Shown one piece after another: positions 1-7,280 of a stretch of DNA of 16,255 nucleotides; position 1 is the first letter of the stretch, and the number at the start of each line of letters is the position of its first letter. The notes beneath the pieces were generated by a model. It was not told the DNA's origin, did no database searches, and was given only the letters and a program-made list of their open reading frames with translations. A program made the position numbers and the translations under genes. The DNA comes from JBMNTQ01 sp050945815 (GTDB taxonomy: Bacteria; Bacillota; Clostridia; Christensenellales; JBMNTQ01). The DNA lies in NCBI GenBank assembly GCA_050945815.1, contig JBMNTQ010000027.1, positions 1-16,255 on the forward strand. The letters are read 5' to 3'.

Positions 1-434
1 AAGATTAGGGCGTATACTGTAAGGATAATGGAATAGGACAAGCTTTTGAGCGCAACCACAGAACTGGCAGGACCGATATCCATGCCATGCCGTTTCATGT
101 AGTAAATCTGCATGGGCTCGCCGGTTGCAAAGGGAGTCAGCGCGCTGTAATACATACCGACCATCGCATTCATAAAGGAGTTGCGAAAGTTCCACTTCTC
201 AGAATAGATGCCTAGCGTAAGTATATGCAGCATGACTGCTTCCAGCAACCAGTAGACGACCATAAAAGCCAAGGAGAGAACCAGCCAGAAAGGCTGTAGT
301 TGCATCAAGATGGTGCCGAGATTCTCCACGCCATCGGTGGAGAAGAAAAAATACATCAGTATTACAAAGGTAACGGTTAGGCTGATAATGGTAAACAGAT
401 GTTTCTTGATTTTTTGCAGAATGTTTGGTTTCAT
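1..434 (-). CDS. Flippase-like / lysylphosphatidylglycerol synthase TM-domain (YbhN, UPF0104) family protein, partial
   Basis: The reading frame starts at the ATG complementary to 432-434 and runs off the left edge, giving about 144 N-terminal residues. It begins with a short basic stretch (MKPNILQKIKKH), then a hydrophobic helix (about 13-30), a second long hydrophobic segment (about 46-75), and the family-like stretch GMYYSALTPFATGEPMQIYY followed by a third hydrophobic segment. The Y-S-A-L-T-P...G.PMQ.YY pattern is typical of the YbhN/UPF0104 family, which shares the transmembrane domain of MprF and is thought to move lipids or lipid-linked substrates across the membrane. An AGG lies 5 nt before the ATG, with a purine-rich GGAAGGAAA further up. 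The substrate cannot be inferred. The C-terminal half is outside the window, so a fused synthase domain cannot be excluded. Confidence 0.8.
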   Translation of the reverse strand, partial: MKPNILQKIKKHLFTIISLTVTFVILMYFFFSTDGVENLGTILMQLQPFWLVLSLAFMVVYWLLEAVMLHILTLGIYSEKWNFRNSFMNAMVGMYYSALTPFATGEPMQIYYMKRHGMDIGPASSVVALKSLSYSIILTVYALI

Positions 435-632
435 AAAAACCTCATCGATTTCCTTCCAAATTATTTTGCCTTCGCAACCAAGGTAGGGACGCTACTGTGA
501 AACAACTTATTTTTTCAAGGATTACTAGCTTTCGACTGCCAATCATTTTATCATAGTTGGGTCTTGTTAGCAAGCGAACAACCGGCATGAGAAACGAGAA
601 AGATGGCCCCCAAACTTTGAGAAGATCGGGGA

Positions 633-661
633 TTGATGTAAGGGGGCAAGTGGGATATAAT
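633..661 (+). promoter_or_regulatory. Sigma-A-type promoter of walJ-rlmH
   Basis: A -35 element TTGATG (633-638) is separated by exactly 17 nt from a perfect -10 TATAAT (656-661). Transcription would begin near 668, leaving a leader of roughly 55 nt before the walJ start at 723. The rest of the 435-632 gap holds no gene I can support. Confidence 0.75.
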
Positions 662-711
662 GGTGTAGAAATCGTATGTGAGACGGGATGATCCACAAGA
701 TATAGTGAATT

Positions 712-715
712 GGAG
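712..715 (+). promoter_or_regulatory. Ribosome binding site deciding the walJ start
   Basis: GGAG at 712-715 lies 7 nt before the ATG at 723. The in-frame ATG at 678 would add 15 residues that do not resemble the family and has no comparable site, so 723 is preferred. Confidence 0.75.
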
Positions 716-722
716 AAGTAGT

Positions 723-1505
723 ATGATTTTTTGTCCTTTGTTTAGCGGCAGCAGCGGAAACGCTTCTTATATTGCGGCGGGGGATACGGCATTGCTCTTG
801 GACGCCGGAATGAGTGCCCGTATGATTGTTTCCGCACTGAAGCAGATAGGTGCGGACCCCAGCGGATTGAAGGGGATTTTGGTGACCCATGAGCATACTG
901 ATCATAGTAAGGGAGTGGGCACCCTTTCCCGAAAATTTGATATTCCGGTTTATGCCAATGCAAAGACCTTTGAAGCAATGGAGAAGAAGATTGGGCCCAT
1001 TGCCGGGAAAAACATTCGCATTTTCAATACCAACCAGGATTTTTATATCCGGGATATAGGCGTATATCCTTGCGAGATTCCCCATGATGCAGCCGACCCT
1101 GTTGGATTTTGCTTCTATGCCGGCGGCCATAAAGTTAGCGTGATGACCGACCTTGGCTATGTTACCGGCAAGGTGTTTGATGCGGCGGCTCGTTCGGATG
1201 TGCTGATGCTGGAGGCAAACCATGACGTTGAGATGCTGCAAAACGGCCCGTATCCAGGGTACTTGAAAAAGCGGATTCTGGGGCGGCGGGGGCATCTGTC
1301 CAATGAGTTGGCCGGGAAAACCTTAGCAGCTTTCTGTAAGGCTGGCGTGGGCCGGATTTTCTTAGGGCATTTGAGTGAAAAAAACAATACGGAGCAATTA
1401 GCCTATCAGACTGTGGCTTCTATTTTGCACCAGCAGGGGATTAGAGATGAGCTGACGATTAAGGTGGCCAGGCGGACGCCGTCGGCCTACGTCTGCGTGC
1501 GCTAG
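723..1505 (+). CDS. walJ: WalJ/YycJ-like MBL-fold metallo-hydrolase
   Basis: The 260-residue product is a soluble metallo-beta-lactamase-fold hydrolase. It opens with FCPLFSGSSGN, the usual start of YycJ/WalJ proteins. The metal-binding motif HEHTDH is at residues 56-61, with further candidate ligands H121, D143, H167 and H216. In Bacillus the homologue is encoded with the WalKR two-component system and has been linked to cell-wall metabolism and DNA replication or repair; its substrate is not firmly known. Here the walRKHI genes are not present, but rlmH follows after 15 nt, as it lies close by in many Firmicutes, so the two are probably co-transcribed from the promoter at 633-661. Family assignment is secure; the exact role is taken from homologues. 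Confidence 0.9.
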   Translation: MIFCPLFSGSSGNASYIAAGDTALLLDAGMSARMIVSALKQIGADPSGLKGILVTHEHTDHSKGVGTLSRKFDIPVYANAKTFEAMEKKIGPIAGKNIRIFNTNQDFYIRDIGVYPCEIPHDAADPVGFCFYAGGHKVSVMTDLGYVTGKVFDAAARSDVLMLEANHDVEMLQNGPYPGYLKKRILGRRGHLSNELAGKTLAAFCKAGVGRIFLGHLSEKNNTEQLAYQTVASILHQQGIRDELTIKVARRTPSAYVCVR

Positions 1506-1520
1506 GGGGAGCAGGACTAT

Positions 1521-1967
1521 ATGAAAGTTCGGATTGCGGCAATAGGCAAAATGGCGGCAATGTGGCAGCCTGCCTGCGATGAATACAGCCATAGGCTCAA
1601 ACACTATTGCCGGCTGGATATTGTGGAAGCACCGGAGGGGGAAGGGACACACGCTAAACAGGCAGAGGGCGAGAAGCTTTTGCGACTGACGCCGCAGGGT
1701 GCTTATAGAATTGCGCTGGACGTAGGGGGCCGCCCCTTAGACAGCTTGGCTTTTTCCAAAAAAATAGAGACCTTGCGGGATGCAGCCCGACCGGTGTGTT
1801 TCTGGCTGGGCGGCTCGGATGGCTTTGATGCAGCGGTTTTGCATCAGGCGGACGAGCGGCTGAGTTTTTCCTCGCTGACGTTCTCACATCAGTTGGCCCG
1901 GGTAATCCTTTTGGAACAACTATACCGCGGCTTTCGAATCATGTACCATCAGCCTTACCATAAATAG
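1521..1967 (+). CDS. rlmH: 23S rRNA (pseudouridine1915-N3)-methyltransferase RlmH
   Basis: The 148-residue product matches RlmH, a SPOUT-class enzyme that uses S-adenosylmethionine to methylate pseudouridine 1915 in helix 69 of 23S rRNA on assembled ribosomes. The knot and SAM-binding segment is seen at FWLGGSDGF (94-102), and the C-terminus carries the family signature HQLARVILLEQLYRGFRI followed by the terminal PYHK. The length is slightly below the usual 155-159 residues, with the shortening in the middle and not at the active-site end. A purine-rich AGGGGGAGCAGGA precedes the ATG. It lies 15 nt after walJ, so translation is probably coupled within one transcript. A hairpin terminator follows at 1991. 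Confidence 0.95.
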   Translation: MKVRIAAIGKMAAMWQPACDEYSHRLKHYCRLDIVEAPEGEGTHAKQAEGEKLLRLTPQGAYRIALDVGGRPLDSLAFSKKIETLRDAARPVCFWLGGSDGFDAAVLHQADERLSFSSLTFSHQLARVILLEQLYRGFRIMYHQPYHK

Positions 1968-1990
1968 AACGTACAGCCGGGCAAGATACT

Positions 1991-2030
1991 AAACGCCTCT
2001 TCAAAACGTAGAGCTTTGAAGGGGCGTTTT
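1991..2030. terminator. Hairpin terminator between convergent rlmH and DUF308 gene
   Basis: Arms 1991-2005 and 2016-2030 pair over 15 bp with one G-T-type mismatch; the loop is about 10 nt. The + strand ends in GCGTTTT, and the - strand arm ends in a short T run, so it may stop both convergent transcripts, though the T tracts are short. Confidence 0.75.
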
Positions 2031-2068
2031 GGGAGTATGGTTAGTAAACAATAAGAGAATATCTGGGC

Positions 2069-2593
2069 CTATGAAAGCTTCGTGCCGGTAATTTGCGAAC
2101 CTATGCGCAGGCCGCCCAATAAAATTAGGTAGATGCCGGCAACGGTTATGACCACTACGCCGGCGGCTCTCAGGTTGGCTAGCAGTACGATGCAGGCAAT
2201 TAAGGACACCAAGCCGATAACCAGGGAGATCCACCAATTTTGAGAATCGGACTTCTTTTGCGTTAAGGCGCTTTTGATGTGCAGTGCGGCAATGACCAGC
2301 AGCAATATGCTGAATACAAGGGGAAAGATGATTAAGATCAGATGGGCAGCAAAGGCGCTGAACAACAGCAGCAGCGCGCCTAGAATCAAAGCTCCCAGCG
2401 GTAACACAAGGTCGGCATGTACTTCTTTGCGCAGATGCTGGCGCACCAGGCGTACGATGCCGTATACGACCAGCGCAGCAGCAATCAAAGATACTAAGCT
2501 TTGGATGCCATCCCCGGGATTAAACAATAGAAATAAGCCCAATATGATAAGTGCCGCGTTTAAAACAAGACCGGAAAGATTTTGTTGATCCAT
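2069..2593 (-). CDS. DUF308/HdeD-like integral membrane protein
   Basis: The 174-residue product is almost entirely hydrophobic, with about six membrane segments near residues 8-25, 30-50, 62-80, 83-107, 118-139 and 143-163. A short charged loop (about 50-60, RQHLRKEVHAD) and a second one (about 106-117) break it into three pairs. This arrangement fits the DUF308/HdeD family, whose E. coli founder is linked to acid resistance; the molecular function is unknown and acid resistance should not be assumed here. The start ATG (complement of 2591-2593) is preceded by a full AAGGAGG (complement of 2604-2610) with good spacing, and a consensus promoter lies 50 nt further up. The gene stands alone. 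Family confidence is moderate to high from topology and composition. Confidence 0.75.
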   Translation of the reverse strand: MDQQNLSGLVLNAALIILGLFLLFNPGDGIQSLVSLIAAALVVYGIVRLVRQHLRKEVHADLVLPLGALILGALLLLFSAFAAHLILIIFPLVFSILLLVIAALHIKSALTQKKSDSQNWWISLVIGLVSLIACIVLLANLRAAGVVVITVAGIYLILLGGLRIGSQITGTKLS

Positions 2594-2642
2594 AGTGACA
2601 GGGCCTCCTTCATGCGGTATTTCTTTTGTCGCTTTTTCAATT

Positions 2643-2671
2643 ATTATATAATTTCATATAAACACTGTCAA
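2643..2671 (-). promoter_or_regulatory. Consensus sigma-A promoter of the DUF308 gene
   Basis: On the minus strand, TTGACA (complement of 2666-2671), a 17-nt spacer, and TATAAT (complement of 2643-2648) match the sigma-A consensus at all twelve positions. The expected start near 2636 gives a leader of about 43 nt before the ATG. Confidence 0.85.
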
Positions 2672-2680
2672 TTCTTGACA
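2666..2680. repeat. Palindrome TGTCAA-TTC-TTGACA over the -35 element
   Basis: A perfect 6-3-6 inverted repeat covers and extends upstream of the DUF308 -35 hexamer. The right half is itself a TTGACA on the + strand, but no -10 follows it at proper spacing, so the repeat may be an operator and not a second promoter. Confidence 0.5.
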
Positions 2681-2733
2681 GATAGGGAGTATAGCGTAAA
2701 AAGCGCGGGTTTTCGGTATAAGACTGGGGTTTC

Positions 2734-2762
2734 TTGGATAAATGGGCCAACCATGGTAAAAT
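2734..2762 (+). promoter_or_regulatory. Sigma-A-type promoter of asnS
   Basis: TTGGAT (2734-2739), a 17-nt spacer and TAAAAT (2757-2762) make a plausible promoter. The start would be near 2769, about 33 nt before the asnS ATG at 2802. No T-box or other leader fits in this space. Confidence 0.65.
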
Positions 2763-2786
2763 TATAAAGAAGCAACTATTTGAATG

Positions 2787-2792
2787 AAGGAG
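2787..2792 (+). promoter_or_regulatory. Ribosome binding site deciding the asnS start
   Basis: AAGGAG sits 9 nt before the ATG at 2802. The in-frame ATG at 2784 overlaps this site and has none of its own, so the longer frame is rejected as the start. Confidence 0.8.
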
Positions 2793-2801
2793 ATTGTGGC
2801 A

Positions 2802-4193
2802 ATGGATCTTTTGATAAAGGATTGCTACGCCGCCCCGCAGCGATGGGAAGGCCAGACAATTCGAATCAGCGGCTGGGTGCGCACCACACGCAGCAGCAAA
2901 AGCTTTGGCTTTATGGAGGTCAATGACGGCAGTTATTTCAAGAATGTCCAGATTGTGATCGAAAAGGGGCAGACCCAAGAATTTGAGCAGGCGATATCGC
3001 ATGGCACCGGCTCGTCGGTATGGGTGGAAGGGGAATTCGTCCTGACACCCCACGCTCAACAGCCCTTTGAGATACGGGCGTCGGAAATTCATTGTGAAGG
3101 GCGGAGTGCGCCGGACTATCCGCTGCAAAAGAAACGTCATTCCCCGGAATACCTGCGCACCATTGCTCACCTTCGCCCGCGAGCCAACCTGTTTCAAGCC
3201 GTGTTTCGCCTGCGTTCACACCTTGCCCAGGGAATTCACCGGTTTTTTAGTGAGCGGGGCTTTGTTTATGTGCATACGCCGATTATCACCGGCAGCGATT
3301 GCGAGGGGGCGGGAGAGATGTTCCGCGTAACCACCCTAGACCCGAAAAACCCGTTGCTGACCTTCGAAGGCCAGCCGGATTATCACCGAGATTTCTTCGG
3401 AAAGGAAACCAACCTGACGGTTTCGGGGCAGCTTTCTGTGGAAACATTTTGCATGGCGTTTCGTAATGTATACACCTTTGGGCCCACATTTCGGGCGGAA
3501 AACTCCAACACACCGCGCCATGCGTCGGAGTTTTGGATGATCGAGCCTGAAATGGCGTTTGCCGACTTGAATGACGATATGGGACTTGCTCGGGAAATGA
3601 TACAATACTTGATCGGATATGCTTTGGAACAGGCGCCGGAGGAAATGGAGTTTTTGAACCAGTTTGTGGACAAAACGCTGCTGGACAGGCTGTTGGCGGT
3701 GCAACATGCGGAATTCGAACAGATCAGCTACACCCAGGCGGTGGAAATTCTACAAAAATGCGGCCAAAGATTTGAGTATCCTGTGGTTTGGGGCAGCGAT
3801 TTGCAAACCGAGCATGAACGCTATCTGACGGAAACCGTATTTGGACGGCCAGTCTTTGTGACGGACTACCCCAAGGACATCAAAGCGTTTTATATGCGCC
3901 TGAACCCCGACGGGAGAACGGTGGCAGCGATGGACCTGCTGGTGCCGGGAGTGGGTGAGATCATCGGGGGCAGCCAGCGGGAGGAGCGGCTGGACATGCT
4001 GCTTGGGCGAATGGAGCAGCTCTCCTTGTGCCCAGAGGATTATTGGTGGTATCTGGACTTGAGGAAATATGGAAGCGTACGGCATTGCGGCTTTGGCTTG
4101 GGGTTTGAGCGTCTGATCATGTATATGAGCGGTGTGCAGAATATCCGCGATGTGATCCCCTTCCCAAGAACCGTAGGCAACGCGGAGTTTTAG
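2802..4193 (+). CDS. asnS: Asparaginyl-tRNA synthetase (class II)
   Basis: The 463-residue enzyme joins asparagine to tRNA-Asn with ATP, in the cytoplasm. An N-terminal OB-fold anticodon-binding domain (about 15-100, with ISGWVRTTRSSKSFGFMEVN) is followed by the class II catalytic core. Motif 2 is visible at 230-250 (FRAE, then H240 and F244) and motif 3 at 430-437 (GFGLGFER). The CEGAGEMF segment at 168-174 and the absence of an AspRS GAD insertion support AsnRS over AspRS. The length is normal for the family. The start at 2802 is chosen from the AAGGAG at 2787. It has its own promoter and no co-transcribed partner; no clear terminator is seen after the stop. Having AsnRS suggests direct charging of tRNA-Asn and not only the amidotransferase route. 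Confidence 0.97.
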   Translation: MDLLIKDCYAAPQRWEGQTIRISGWVRTTRSSKSFGFMEVNDGSYFKNVQIVIEKGQTQEFEQAISHGTGSSVWVEGEFVLTPHAQQPFEIRASEIHCEGRSAPDYPLQKKRHSPEYLRTIAHLRPRANLFQAVFRLRSHLAQGIHRFFSERGFVYVHTPIITGSDCEGAGEMFRVTTLDPKNPLLTFEGQPDYHRDFFGKETNLTVSGQLSVETFCMAFRNVYTFGPTFRAENSNTPRHASEFWMIEPEMAFADLNDDMGLAREMIQYLIGYALEQAPEEMEFLNQFVDKTLLDRLLAVQHAEFEQISYTQAVEILQKCGQRFEYPVVWGSDLQTEHERYLTETVFGRPVFVTDYPKDIKAFYMRLNPDGRTVAAMDLLVPGVGEIIGGSQREERLDMLLGRMEQLSLCPEDYWWYLDLRKYGSVRHCGFGLGFERLIMYMSGVQNIRDVIPFPRTVGNAEF

Positions 4194-4249
4194 AGCGCTA
4201 TAATGAGGATGAGCGATGCACAATATCTACAGGAAAACAGAGTAAACGG

Positions 4250-4278
4250 TTGAAAGGTGGATAGAACTGTAATAAAAT
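4250..4278 (+). promoter_or_regulatory. Sigma-A-type promoter of the subtilase gene
   Basis: TTGAAA (4250-4255), a 17-nt spacer and TAAAAT (4273-4278) lie 54 nt before the subtilase ATG. The predicted start is near 4285. This gives the protease its own transcript independent of asnS. Confidence 0.65.
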
Positions 4279-4331
4279 GTAAGCATACTCGTACGGTGAC
4301 CTAAAAAAAGCGATGGTAAGGGGAAAATGAT

Positions 4332-7181
4332 ATGAAAACATGGATCCAAAAGACGGCCTTTTTTATAGCGTTTTTGCTGACCCTCAGCCTGTTTGGCGGA
4401 CTGTTCGCAGCGGCGGCTCCGCTCTCGGAGCAGCCAGTGCAGCAAAGCCAGAGCCAAGCGGCGGTTCCGGGTGATAACTACGCGGCCGCTGCCAAGCAGA
4501 AGGCTGCCAACCAGCAGGGTGGAGAAACGGCCGAGGCAGGCGAGAGGCCTCCTTCTTATAAAGAAGGGGAGGTTTTGGTAACATTTCGCCATACCCTCAC
4601 TCAAAAGGGCGCTGATGCTGTGCTGGAATCCTATGATACGGAATCTTTGGAGACTACGAAGGTCAATGGAGAGTTTAACGTAGTGGAAGTTCCCGAGGGC
4701 GAAGAGGTTGCCGGTTTTTTAAATAAACTAGAGAAAAACCCTGCTGTGTTGCATGCCCAGCCCAACTACAGATATTTCAGTGCAGACGCAGGTTATGTGC
4801 CGGATACTATGACCAACGATCAATGGTTGCAGCGGCAGTGGTATCTAGATGCAGTGGGGGCTTACGGTGCCTGGAAGACAACAAAAGGCGTAGGTGTCAA
4901 AGTTGCTGTATTGGACACCGGTGTACGCATCGTAAATGGCAAAGCTACCCATCCGGATTTGACCAACAGAGTTGAAAAAGCGTATGGACTGGTCAACAAC
5001 AACCAGGATATGGCTGTGGCTAGCAGCATGGTGGACAAGCGGGGACACGGCACCCACGTTGCCGGCATCATTGCAGCGCAGGGAAACAATAAAATTGGGA
5101 TTTCCGGGGTAGCTCCAAGCGCCAGCCTGCTTGTTATGAAAGTCGAGGACAATGATGAGAGTATTTTCACCAGCTATGTTGTGCTGGGCATCAGGCAGGC
5201 TATGGAGCAGGGAGCCAAAGTCATAAACATGAGTTTCAACTCGAAAGACGGCAATTACGACTATGCGCTGGAGCAGGCGGTGAACAGCGCTTATGCTAGC
5301 GGCATAGTCAATGTGGCTTCGGCAGGGAACGACTCGACTACAGCGGCAACCTATCCTTCGGATTTTGCCAATTGTATTTCTGTAACGGCAGTGGACGAAG
5401 CCCTGTTTCCCTCTTGGTATTCCAACGGCGGCAGCGCTAAGGATCTTGCGGCACCTGGGGATAGCATCTACAGTACGATCCCGGCGACCAGGTACGACTA
5501 TCTCAACGGTACGTCTATGGCGGCACCCATCGTGGCCGCGACAGCGGCCCTGATGCAGACGGCGCGAAAGAGTAGCGGACAAGCCTATTTGTCGCCGGCA
5601 TCGGTTAAATCGATTTTACAGGCAACGGCCCTAAAGATGGGAACCGGAGGAAGTAACAGCAACCAATACGGCGCCGGCGTGGTGGACACAAACGCGGCTG
5701 TACAGCGGGCTAAATTTGGCACGAATTCTACGAACACGACTCTTGCGGCTGTATATGCGCAAGGAACAGACATATCCTATGTTTCTACCCTGCAAAATGG
5801 GGACAGAAATCCGTATATACATATTGAGGATTCCTATGTGCGCTCCATCAACCTCAAGGCGATTCCTGCCAGCTCTGGTAGCAGCGTGAGTGGCGGCGGC
5901 ACAAAATCACTGAAGCTGGGCAACAACCAGTTTACAATTACTGTGACTGCGCAAAACGGTGCAAAGAGAAACTACAGCGTAACGGTTTATGTGGGGGAAA
6001 CGGATAGCATCCTAAGATACCTGACTGTTATGGATGGAACAACCGGGCGACAATATGACCTGACGCCGTCATTCTCTTCAGAAAGGTTAAACTATAGCCT
6101 AAGCTTGCCCTATAACGTTAAAGGCGTACGCATAGCAGCAGGCTCGACAGGCATGTTTTCAAACATTGAAAGCGAAGATCTGACGGACGAGCATGACGAG
6201 AACGACAGCTTTTTCGGTGTGAAAGCGCTCGCTGTGGGCAGGAATGAGGTGCGCTTGAAAGTCACGGCTCAAAATGGTGAGTTGTTCACCTACACACTAA
6301 CCATAAATCGGGCAGCACCCAGTACGGATAACAACCTGAGCGGCATCAGGATTGTCAATGCGGCCACAAACTACCCCTATACGTTAAGTCCGGTTTTTCG
6401 CTCTTCTACCACCAGCTACACGCTGCATGTGAAGGCCTCGTTGCATACTCTACATATCCAGGCAACCAAGAGCAGCCAACATGCTGAGGTAAGCGGCACC
6501 GGCAACTGGGCCTTGGCTATGGGCAGCAATAAGATAAACCTTGCGGTGACTGCAGAAAACGGTGCGGTCAAGACCTATACGATAACGGTCTATCGCGGGG
6601 ATACCGACTATATGTTGTCCTCTATAAAGGCTACCAACGCAAAAACAGGCTATCCTTATAGCCTCGCGCCGGCGTTTAAACCCTCTGTGGCAAGATATAA
6701 TATAGACGTGCCGGCTACTGTGGAGAAGCTGAATATTCAAGCGGTGGCTTCCTCCTCCAAGGCGACTGTTACCGGGGCGGGTGAGGTTACTTTAGCGTAT
6801 GGCAAGAACGAGTTTCGTGTGATATGCCGGGCGCAAAATGGCAGAGCCAGAACCTATTTCCTGACGGTGAACCGCTCGGCGCCCAGCACAAACAACAACC
6901 TGTCTGCTCTCAACCTGTTTAATGCGGCCACAAACTATCCTTATAGCGTCAGTCCGGCTTTTTCTCCATCGACGACGAACTATACTCTACAGGTAAAAGC
7001 TTCGCTTCATAGCCTGCGGATTCAGCCGGTCAGGAGCCATAAATATGCGAGCGTAACCGGCTCGGGCATCAAGACTCTTGAATATGGAGAGAATCAGTTT
7101 GACATCGTGGTAACTGCGCAAAGCGGTGCGGTAAAAACCTATACTTTGAAGGTGATGCGGGCCTTGGCGCCGGGCGCGTAG
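4332..7181 (+). CDS. Secreted subtilisin-like serine protease (S8) with cadherin-like beta-sandwich domains
   Basis: The 949-residue product has a signal peptide (K2, K7, hydrophobic 8-25, probable cleavage near A28/A29), a polar Gln/Ala-rich linker (30-75), an I9-like prodomain (about 78-150, ending HAQPNYRYFS) and an S8 catalytic domain (about 165-460). The triad is visible as D195 in VAVLDTGV, H239 in GHGTHVAG and S395 in NGTSMAAP, with oxyanion N333 in ASAGND. After it come five repeats of about 90 residues, near 470-554 (degenerate), 560-659, 667-755, 759-848 and 856-945, each ending in a pattern like NxxxxxVTAxNGxxxTYxxTV, typical of cadherin-like beta-sandwich (PF12733-type) domains. 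No LPXTG, S-layer or choline-binding anchor follows; it ends ALAPGA. AGGGG precedes the ATG by 8 nt. It probably acts outside the cell; the substrate is unknown. Confidence 0.93.
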   Translation: MKTWIQKTAFFIAFLLTLSLFGGLFAAAAPLSEQPVQQSQSQAAVPGDNYAAAAKQKAANQQGGETAEAGERPPSYKEGEVLVTFRHTLTQKGADAVLESYDTESLETTKVNGEFNVVEVPEGEEVAGFLNKLEKNPAVLHAQPNYRYFSADAGYVPDTMTNDQWLQRQWYLDAVGAYGAWKTTKGVGVKVAVLDTGVRIVNGKATHPDLTNRVEKAYGLVNNNQDMAVASSMVDKRGHGTHVAGIIAAQGNNKIGISGVAPSASLLVMKVEDNDESIFTSYVVLGIRQAMEQGAKVINMSFNSKDGNYDYALEQAVNSAYASGIVNVASAGNDSTTAATYPSDFANCISVTAVDEALFPSWYSNGGSAKDLAAPGDSIYSTIPATRYDYLNGTSMAAPIVAATAALMQTARKSSGQAYLSPASVKSILQATALKMGTGGSNSNQYGAGVVDTNAAVQRAKFGTNSTNTTLAAVYAQGTDISYVSTLQNGDRNPYIHIEDSYVRSINLKAIPASSGSSVSGGGTKSLKLGNNQFTITVTAQNGAKRNYSVTVYVGETDSILRYLTVMDGTTGRQYDLTPSFSSERLNYSLSLPYNVKGVRIAAGSTGMFSNIESEDLTDEHDENDSFFGVKALAVGRNEVRLKVTAQNGELFTYTLTINRAAPSTDNNLSGIRIVNAATNYPYTLSPVFRSSTTSYTLHVKASLHTLHIQATKSSQHAEVSGTGNWALAMGSNKINLAVTAENGAVKTYTITVYRGDTDYMLSSIKATNAKTGYPYSLAPAFKPSVARYNIDVPATVEKLNIQAVASSSKATVTGAGEVTLAYGKNEFRVICRAQNGRARTYFLTVNRSAPSTNNNLSALNLFNAATNYPYSVSPAFSPSTTNYTLQVKASLHSLRIQPVRSHKYASVTGSGIKTLEYGENQFDIVVTAQSGAVKTYTLKVMRALAPGA
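6310..7163 (+). repeat. Internal repeats encoding cadherin-like domains 3-5
   Basis: The DNA around 6358-6380 (GCGGCCACAAACTA then CCCCTA) recurs near 6921-6943 with few changes, and the flanking linkers read APSTDNNLS and APSTNNNLS. Domains 3 and 5 share the opening NAATNYPY and the KASLH turn, while domains 2 and 4 share a GxTDxxL opening and TGxxYxLxPxF. The pattern points to duplication of a two-domain unit. Confidence 0.75.
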
Positions 7182-7215
7182 GAAGCTAAATCGCACAAAA
7201 CCCGGTGCATAAGGC

Positions 7216-7244
7216 TTTACAACCGCGGACAGACTGATTATAAT
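7216..7244 (+). promoter_or_regulatory. Sigma-A-type promoter of ileS
   Basis: TTTACA (7216-7221), a 17-nt spacer and a perfect TATAAT (7239-7244) lie just upstream of the T-box leader. Transcription would start near 7251, leaving an untranslated leader of about 310 nt. Confidence 0.85.
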
Positions 7245-7280
7245 AGTAATATTCATAGAAAAACCGTTGAATGGGACAGT

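Noticed and set aside
2675..2703. TTGACA at 2675-2680 as a + strand promoter for asnS
   Set aside because: No -10 hexamer occurs 16-18 nt downstream; the TTGGAT-17-TAAAAT pair at 2734-2762 is better placed.
4845..5582. A 245-codon minus-strand open frame inside the subtilase gene
   Set aside because: It lies opposite the catalytic domain whose triad motifs fix the true frame; the translated product is low in recognisable features and rich in Arg, Cys and His as shadow frames often are.
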